Shown here in pieces: positions 7,608-12,010 of a stretch of 12,010 bases of DNA. Source of the DNA: an uncultured Oscillospiraceae bacterium (lineage in GTDB: Bacteria; Bacillota; Clostridia; Oscillospirales; Oscillospiraceae); contig CAJULJ010000072.1 of assembly GCA_910587395.1 (NCBI GenBank), positions 1-12,010 of the forward strand, read 5' to 3'. Each line of letters opens with the position of its first letter. Positions within the stretch are counted from its first letter, which is position 1. Both the position numbers and the translations under genes were made by a program. The notes below the pieces were generated by a model that made no database searches, had not been told where the DNA came from, and saw only the letters and a program-made list of their open reading frames with translations.

Positions 7608-7635
7608 TTGCAAAATAACGTTTCATGAATATAAT
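7608..7635 (+). promoter_or_regulatory. Promoter of the LacI-type regulator operon
   Basis: A perfect -10 TATAAT (7630-7635) lies 16 bases from the -35 TTGCAA (7608-7613, four of six). Operator O2 fills the spacer. The predicted start near 7642 leaves a leader of about 37 bases. Confidence 0.7.
7613..7625. promoter_or_regulatory. LacI-type operator O2, autoregulatory
   Basis: AAATAACGTTTCAT matches the reverse complement of O1 at the core TAACGTTTCA. It sits between the -35 and -10 of the regulator's own promoter, so the repressor would limit its own synthesis and that of the three genes behind it. Confidence 0.7.
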
Positions 7636-7678
7636 GGAATTATTGATGAAATATTTCACGCCTTGAGAGGTGAACCAC

Positions 7679-8668
7679 ATGAAGCGAAAGGGAAACGCCC
7701 CCACCATGAAGGACGTGGCGCGGGAGGCCGGGGTGGCCCTGGGCACGGTGTCCAAGGTGTTCAATGACATCCCCGTGGGCGAAGATTACCGCAAACGGGT
7801 GGAGGAAGCCGCCCACAGGCTGGGCTACCAGGTCAACAGCTACGCCCGGGGGCTGAAAACCAATCAGACCTGCTCGGTGGCGCTCATACTCCCCAACATC
7901 ACCGACCCTTTCTTTTCCGCCCTGGCTCAGGGCGTCTACCAGTCCCTGGCGGCCCGGCAGTATAAGATGCTCCTCTCCCTCACCTCCTCCGATCCGGAGG
8001 CGGAACAGCGGTGTATCCAGATGGTCCAGCAGAACAAGGTGGACGGCATCATCGGCCTGACTTACACCCCCAATCTGGAGGTCAACCCCTGGCTGCCCTA
8101 TGTGAGCATCGACCGGTACTTCAGTCCCAGCGTCCCCTGCGTGGCCTCGGACAACTTCGGCGGCGGGAAGCTGGCGGCGGAAAAGCTGCTGGAGCTGGGC
8201 TGTACCCGGCCGCTGTTTTTGCGCATTGGGTCCAGCGTCCCTGGCGAGTCGGACAAACGAGGGGACGGCTTCGAGTCCGCGTTCCGCCAGCGGGGAATGG
8301 AGTGCGCCGCTCTGCGGCTGAACGACGAGGAGGGCTACGGGCCCTTCCGGGACTTTCTGACCACCCATATGGAGGGAGGGCGGCTGGCCTTCGACGGCAT
8401 CTTCTGCGTGACGGACGCTCTGACCATCCACATCCGGGCCATGCTGGACGAACTGGGCCTCCGGGTGCCGGAGGACGTACAGCTCATCGGCTTTGATGGC
8501 ATCCGCCATTTTTCCACTAGGGAATTCTATTGCTCCACCATCGTTCAGCCCATCTCCCGTCTGGCTGAAACCAGCGTGGATTTCCTGCTCCGGGAGGACC
8601 GGAGCAATCTGCCCAGTCTGGTATGCCTCCCGGTGTGCTATGCCCCTGGCGGCACCACCCGGGAATAA
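7679..8668 (+). CDS. LacI-family transcriptional repressor of the fructoside locus
   Basis: This is a sugar-responsive DNA-binding repressor of 329 residues, standard family length. The LacI helix-turn-helix and hinge lie at residues 10-60 (MKDVAREAGVALGTVSKVFN at 10-29, then RLGYQVNSYARGL), and the rest is a periplasmic-binding-protein-like ligand and dimerisation domain (VALILPNITDPFFSALAQGV near 67-86, then LIGFDGIRHF near the end). I chose ATG 7679 over an in-frame GTG at 7670, because the GTG lies within the ribosome binding site AGAGGTGA. Divergent from the importer, with matching operators at both promoters, so it very likely controls importer, GH32 operon and itself. The effector is probably sucrose, a fructo-oligosaccharide or a breakdown product; this is inferred from context. 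Confidence 0.92.
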   Translation: MKRKGNAPTMKDVAREAGVALGTVSKVFNDIPVGEDYRKRVEEAAHRLGYQVNSYARGLKTNQTCSVALILPNITDPFFSALAQGVYQSLAARQYKMLLSLTSSDPEAEQRCIQMVQQNKVDGIIGLTYTPNLEVNPWLPYVSIDRYFSPSVPCVASDNFGGGKLAAEKLLELGCTRPLFLRIGSSVPGESDKRGDGFESAFRQRGMECAALRLNDEEGYGPFRDFLTTHMEGGRLAFDGIFCVTDALTIHIRAMLDELGLRVPEDVQLIGFDGIRHFSTREFYCSTIVQPISRLAETSVDFLLREDRSNLPSLVCLPVCYAPGGTTRE

Positions 8669-8680
8669 GGAGGCGGGGGC

Positions 8681-9400
8681 GTGGCCAGCGAATATTTGAA
8701 GTGGAAGTACCGGGATGTCAAGCGGGAGGATCGGGTCGAACTCTCCCTAGCGGAAAAGCGGAAGAATTGGTGGCACTATCACAAATGGCACGTGGTGCTC
8801 GGCGTGGTTCTGGTGGGGATCGGGATCAATCTGGCGGCCCGCGCCCTGGGGCTGGGGCAGGTCAGGCCGGACTATCAGGTGGCCTACGTGGGAGAGAACC
8901 CCCTGCCCGATGACACCGCCGCCGCCATCGAAAATGCCTTTGCCTCCTTTGGGGAGGACCTGAACGGCGACGGGCAGGTGACGGTGCGGCTCAACCAGTA
9001 CCCCGCGGCTGGTGCGGACCCCAACCTGGCCGCCGCCAGCCAGACCACCCTGATGGGGGACCTGCTGGAGTGCGAGAGCTACTTCTTCCTTCTGGAGGAC
9101 CCGGCCCGGTTCCAAGCGGACTATCACACCCTGTGCCGTCTGGATGGCTCCCTGCCGGAGGACAGCGACCATTCCGTCCAGGGGACCTGTTTGGGCTGGA
9201 CGGAATGCCCAGTCCTGGCGGGGACGAAGCTGGGGGAGTATTCCTACCCGCTGTTGAGCGAGACGGTGAGCGGCAGCAGCGACGAGCTGGCATCGGGGCT
9301 GTATCTGGCCCGGCGGGGCTTTTGGACCGAAAAAACCGCCCCGTACCCGGAGGGGTGCGAGGCGCTGTGGAATGAACTGACGAAAGGAGCGGCGGAATGA
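8681..9400 (+). CDS. Single-pass membrane protein of unknown function
   Basis: I do not recognise a named family. The 239-residue product begins with a charged cytoplasmic part containing WWHYHKWH, then one membrane helix at about residues 37-54 (VVLGVVLVGIGINLAARAL), then an extracytoplasmic domain of about 180 residues. The latter starts with the pattern DYQVAYVGENPLPDDTAAAI and holds DLNGDGQV at 93-100, which resembles a calcium-binding loop, though a single copy proves nothing. GTG 8681-8683 is the start: AAGGAGG at 8667-8673 overlaps the repressor stop, and there is no usable ATG nearby, so translation is coupled to the repressor. It overlaps the next gene by ATGA. A role in the cell envelope beside the importer is inferred from position only. 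Confidence 0.85.
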   Translation: MASEYLKWKYRDVKREDRVELSLAEKRKNWWHYHKWHVVLGVVLVGIGINLAARALGLGQVRPDYQVAYVGENPLPDDTAAAIENAFASFGEDLNGDGQVTVRLNQYPAAGADPNLAAASQTTLMGDLLECESYFFLLEDPARFQADYHTLCRLDGSLPEDSDHSVQGTCLGWTECPVLAGTKLGEYSYPLLSETVSGSSDELASGLYLARRGFWTEKTAPYPEGCEALWNELTKGAAE

Positions 9401-9993
9401 AAAAGCCTGTGATACTGTTTTTAGCGGCGGCGCTGTGCCTGGGCCTAACCGGCTGTACCTCCGGCCAGCCCCCGGAGCGGGCGGCGGACGGCTCAAGCTG
9501 GGAGGAGGGCTGGGTCACCGTAGGCGGTGTGGTCGGGGTGGACACGCCGGAAGGCATGGACTCACGGGAGAACAACGAGGCCCTGGCGGCCAACGGGATG
9601 TATTACGCCACCTGGTCCATGGGTGAGGCCGAGCCCTACATCAACGAGGACGGGGAGGAGGCTGAGCTGTACGACGCCCAGATTTACCTTCTGCTGGGCA
9701 GATATCGGTCCGCCAAGGAGGCGGAGAACACGCTGACCCAGTGGAAGGATATGGCCTCCTTGAATTACGCTATTGAATCCACTGTGCAAGAGGTCCACAA
9801 TGGAGTGGACTTCACCGTCATCACCTACACATTTGAGTCTGAGACCAACCCCTATGCCCGAGGTGCCTCCGCTTTCGGTGTGTATGGGAGCTGTGCTGTC
9901 AGTGTGGAGTTCACCTGTCAGGAGGGCTTCGGTGAAGATGCCGCTCAGCTTTTGACCCGCTTTTTGGATCATTGCCACTACGCCACCTCATAA
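9397..9993 (+). CDS. Lipoprotein of unknown function
   Basis: The 198-residue product has a lipoprotein signal peptide, MKKP followed by a hydrophobic core and the lipobox LTGC (residues 17-20), so Cys20 is the predicted lipid anchor and the protein lies on the outer face of the membrane. The mature domain is acidic and contains repeated aromatic and beta-strand-like stretches (DFTVITYTFESE), but no family that I can name. ATG 9397 follows AAGGAG with 7 bases of spacing, and its first four bases (ATGA) overlap the stop of the membrane protein before it. The coupling suggests that the two products are made together and may touch each other outside the membrane; this is inference. Confidence 0.87.
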   Translation: MKKPVILFLAAALCLGLTGCTSGQPPERAADGSSWEEGWVTVGGVVGVDTPEGMDSRENNEALAANGMYYATWSMGEAEPYINEDGEEAELYDAQIYLLLGRYRSAKEAENTLTQWKDMASLNYAIESTVQEVHNGVDFTVITYTFESETNPYARGASAFGVYGSCAVSVEFTCQEGFGEDAAQLLTRFLDHCHYATS

Positions 9994-10007
9994 AAGGAGA
10001 AAAGAGT

Positions 10008-10793
10008 ATGGGACTTTTTGTTCGTGAAGACCCTGACTACAACGAGAATATCCGCCAGACCGGCTTCAACCGCTATAAGCAGTTGCTATCCTTGCGTTTT
10101 GCCCAGTGGTGGAAGGTCGGTATGATCACGTTGGCCGGATTTGCCCCGCTGGCCGCCGGAATCATCTGCGCTATCCTTGTATCCAGCGTGCTGGTGCTGA
10201 TCCCCTGCTCAATTTTGGGCGGCATGATCGCGGGGCCGTTTCTGGCGGGGCTGTACGACTCCATCCTCCGTGGGCTGCGGGACGATCCGCTTCCGTGGAA
10301 GGAGGCCTGGGTCCGCGCCTGGAAACAGAACTGGCGGGAAAGCTTGGTCCCTGGAGCGGTGATGGGGCTGATGGTGGGATTGTATGCCTTTATGGCCATG
10401 CTGTTTTGGTGGGCGCAGGTCCCGCCCTCTTTGGGAACCGTGGCGTTGTATCTGTTCAGCCTGCTGCTGGTTTTGGCGGTAAATATCCTGCTTTGGCCTC
10501 AGCTTGTGCTGTTTCGGCAGAAATCGTCTGCTCGCCTGCGCAATGCCGCACTGTTTTTCATCAAACGATTTTGGCGGGTGATGGGTGTCGGGTTGGTGCA
10601 ACTGGTCTATATTGCTGTTCTGGTGCTATTTGCGCCGTGGACCATTTTTCTGCTGCCTGTCACTGGGATGTGGTATGCTGTGTTTCTCCCTCAGTTGCTG
10701 ATCTATGAACAGTTGAATCAAGATTTCCGCATTGAGGAATCTCTTGCCGAAAGTTTTTCGGTGACTAAACTGGAGTGCCATTCTGCAAAATAA
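10008..10793 (+). CDS. DUF624/YesL-like multi-pass membrane protein
   Basis: The 261-residue protein has hydrophobic segments at about 36-66, 67-83, 115-135, 144-165, 190-210 and 211-231, interrupted by a conserved-looking cytoplasmic loop PWKEAWVRAWKQNWRESLVP that is the hallmark of DUF624 (YesL) proteins. In Bacillus and Clostridia these lie beside LplB/LplC-type sugar importers; their biochemical role is not known to me. ATG 10008 has AAAAGGAG ahead and starts 15 bases after the lipoprotein stop; an upstream in-frame ATG at 9972 lies within the lipoprotein gene and has no ribosome binding site. The last ~15 residues look unlike the family and may have been changed by the rearrangement downstream. 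Family assignment moderate, gene itself sure. Confidence 0.8.
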   Translation: MGLFVREDPDYNENIRQTGFNRYKQLLSLRFAQWWKVGMITLAGFAPLAAGIICAILVSSVLVLIPCSILGGMIAGPFLAGLYDSILRGLRDDPLPWKEAWVRAWKQNWRESLVPGAVMGLMVGLYAFMAMLFWWAQVPPSLGTVALYLFSLLLVLAVNILLWPQLVLFRQKSSARLRNAALFFIKRFWRVMGVGLVQLVYIAVLVLFAPWTIFLLPVTGMWYAVFLPQLLIYEQLNQDFRIEESLAESFSVTKLECHSAK

Positions 10794-10902
10794 TTTCTAC
10801 TGCCATCTTTGTACTGGATAAATTTCTTTTACTTGTTCAACTTCGTATTGTTCAATTACCCCTTCGTCTGACGGGGTGGGGCAGCCCTGCCAGACGGGGG
10901 GT
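10794..10902. other. AT-rich intergenic region without a gene
   Basis: Bases 10790-10860 are markedly more AT-rich than the flanking genes. I see no clear promoter and no hairpin followed by a T tract, so no proper terminator for the operon on the left. Together with the truncated gene that follows, this may mark a rearrangement joint. Confidence 0.4.
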
Positions 10903-11649
10903 GGAATACGGTATTACCCTATCCTTGACCCATACTCCGACCCAGACGGCAAGGCCGTCCTGCCCATCGGCTTCGGGTTCCGCTATTGCAGTACTCTGGC
11001 GCTGGCCTTCTGCATTGTCTCCTCCGTCCGGGCCTGGCTGGCGGGGGCGCTCACCCCGGCCTCGCTGGTCATTCTCATCATGCTGGCCCTCTTTGTGGGG
11101 AAGGTCAATATGACGGAGTTCATCGCCCTGACCTCCTACCGGAACCTGACCCTTTCCAAGAACAAGATCCAGGGTATTTTCCAGGAGGGGGAGGAACCGG
11201 CGGAGTCCCCGTCTTTCGCGCCCAAAGGCACGGAGATCCGCTTTGAAAATGTAGGTTTCTCCTACGTAGAGGGGGAACCGGTGCTGAAAAAGGCTGGCTT
11301 CACCATCCCCGAGGGAAAGCTCACCGCCATCGTGGGGGACTCCGGCGCGGGCAAGTCCACGGTGCTGAACCTGATCGCCAAATACTATCAGCCCCAGGCG
11401 GGCCGCGTCACCATCGGCGGGCAGGACATCCGGGACATGCCGACGGAGCAGGTGCTGGAGCGTATCAGCCTGGTGGATCAGGATGTATTCCTATTCAACG
11501 ACACCGTGCGGAACAATATCCGCTACGCCCGCCCCGGCGCCACCGATCAGGAGGTGGAAGCTGCCTGCCGTCTGGCCAACTGCGACGGTTTCATCCGAGC
11601 CATGGAACAGGGCTATGAGACGGAGATCGGCGAGAACGGGAACCGGCAT
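10903..11649 (+). pseudogene. ABC exporter (fused membrane and ATPase domain), truncated at both ends
   Basis: The frame contains the last two membrane helices (about 10981-11110) and the first half of the nucleotide-binding domain of an ABC exporter half-transporter. The ATPase domain begins near TEIRFENVGFSY (11230), has a Walker A GDSGAGKST at 11335-11361, and a Q-loop LVDQD with Gln at 11479-11481, then FNDTVRNNIRYARPGAT. It stops at EIGENGNR, precisely where LSGGERQR should follow; signature motif, Walker B and the switch histidine are missing. The N-terminal four helices are missing as well, and the segment 10903-10980 (DPYSDPDGKAVLPIG) is not clearly of this family. There is no start with a ribosome binding site. 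Not a working transporter; exporters of this kind are often encoded beside TetR-type regulators. Confidence 0.85.
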
Positions 11650-11671
11650 TTTGAAAATTTTAATTTCCCTC

Positions 11672-11700
11672 TTGACAAATCCAAAAACCTGGTTTATATT
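11672..11700 (+). promoter_or_regulatory. Promoter of the TetR-family regulator
   Basis: A perfect -35 TTGACA (11672-11677) and a -10 TATATT (11695-11700, five of six) are 17 bases apart. The predicted start is near 11707. The promoter lies about 25 bases after the point at which the ABC remnant ends. Confidence 0.8.
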
Positions 11701-11731
11701 CAAAACATCGTTTCAAAACAATGTTTTGAAT
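11698..11731. promoter_or_regulatory. Probable TetR operator made of three TTCAAAACA units
   Basis: TTCAAAACA occurs at 11699-11707 and 11712-11720, and inverted as TGTTTTGAA at 11722-11730. The outer pair forms an 11-base inverted repeat (ATTCAAAACAT with ATGTTTTGAAT), the inner pair a 19-base palindrome centred on A at 11721. It overlaps the -10 and the transcription start, as expected for autorepression by a TetR-family protein. Confidence 0.7.
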
Positions 11732-11751
11732 TTTGCAAAGGAGGGTTCCCG

Positions 11752-12010
11752 GTGGCAAAGCAGATCGAGGGCGTCTACGACGCGGTACTGGCCTGCGCAA
11801 AAGAGGAGTTTCTGAACAAGGGCTATCAGGAGGCGTCCCTGCGCACCATCGCCCAAAAGGCGGGGACATCTACCGGCTCCATCTATACCCGTTTCGGGGA
11901 CAAAGAGGGGGTGTTTGAAGCTATCGTTCAGCCGGTGGTCAGCGGCTTTATGGCTCTGGTCTGCGAAATTCAGGAGACCTTCCACGGCTTTGACAGCGAA
12001 ACCCAAAAGC
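11752..12010 (+). CDS. TetR-family transcriptional regulator, 5' part only
   Basis: 86 codons lie within the window and the gene runs off the right edge. The N-terminal DNA-binding domain is clear: AVLACAKEEFLNKGYQEASL, then helix-turn-helix residues 27-48 (RTIAQKAGTSTGSIYTRFGD), then KEGVFEAIV. The start is the GTG at 11752 with AAGGAGGG about 8 bases ahead. The frame is also open upstream through the ABC remnant, but the promoter and ribosome binding site between them make the GTG the natural start. It probably represses its own promoter and, as usual for this family, a transporter further to the right; this part cannot be seen. Confidence 0.9.
   Translation, partial: MAKQIEGVYDAVLACAKEEFLNKGYQEASLRTIAQKAGTSTGSIYTRFGDKEGVFEAIVQPVVSGFMALVCEIQETFHGFDSETQK

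Noticed and set aside
8957..8980. DLNGDGQV as a dockerin or EF-hand domain in the membrane protein
   Set aside because: There is only one such loop, without the second repeat or flanking helices of dockerins.
7640..9593. Minus-strand open frames under the LacI-type regulator and the membrane protein
   Set aside because: Their products are Arg/Pro/Gly-rich with no family pattern, and the plus-strand genes are clearly real.
10747..10761. Hairpin CCGAAA-GTT-TTTCGG as terminator
   Set aside because: It lies within the coding end of the YesL-like gene, the stem is only 6 base pairs, and no T tract follows.
10866..10895. Inverted repeat GTCTG...CAGAC with an inner GGCAG/CTGCC stem as terminator of the YesL-like operon
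   Set aside because: No T tract follows, the outer loop is unpaired over many bases, and the site lies at the edge of a truncated gene.
1..12010. CRISPR array, tRNA, rRNA or riboswitch
   Set aside because: I saw no regularly spaced repeats, no cloverleaf-type sequence with the conserved TTCGA arm, and no known riboswitch core in any leader; the leaders are too short for most classes.

Overview
The window looks like a chromosomal segment of a GC-rich, low-mobility Gram-positive gut anaerobe of the class Clostridia, probably the Oscillospirales. This is inferred from strong AGGAGG-type ribosome binding sites, lipoprotein signal peptides, a DUF624/YesL-type protein, a Lpl-type sugar ABC importer without its own ATPase, and DUF6809/DUF6076-like fragments typical of clostridial mobile elements. 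The genus cannot be fixed from sequence reading alone.

Bases 1-1261 are a graveyard of mobile-element genes. A tyrosine integrase on the minus strand carries a one-base frameshift and is cut off after its first catalytic arginine by unrelated AT-rich sequence at the left edge. Upstream of it lie a 5'-truncated DUF6809-like gene (minus) and a 5'-truncated DUF6076-like zinc-binding protein (plus). These two meet head to head at a junction near 945-955.

Bases 1256-8668 form a complete sugar locus for sucrose or short fructo-oligosaccharides. On the minus strand, reading right to left, come two importer permeases, a lipoprotein solute-binding protein, a strong hairpin terminator, then a GH32 beta-fructosidase with its own consensus-like promoter and a PfkB fructokinase. 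A LacI-family repressor is divergent to the importer. The intergenic region holds two well-formed promoters, each with a matching LacI-type operator; a weaker related site overlaps the -35 of the GH32 gene. The inferred logic is that the sugar enters intact through the importer (borrowing a shared MsmX-type ATPase), is hydrolysed in the cytoplasm by GH32, and the fructose is phosphorylated by the kinase, with the LacI protein repressing all units without substrate.

Bases 8681-10793 hold three tightly packed genes behind the repressor: an unrecognised single-pass membrane protein with a large extracytoplasmic domain, an unrecognised lipoprotein, and a DUF624/YesL-like multi-pass protein. Their coupling to the repressor suggests an envelope module accessory to the importer. 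It is the best candidate here for something undescribed.

Bases 10794-12010 are rearranged again. An ABC exporter remnant, truncated at both ends, stops exactly before its ABC signature motif and reads without a stop codon into a TetR-family regulator. That regulator has its own consensus promoter and a repeat-rich operator, and runs off the right edge.
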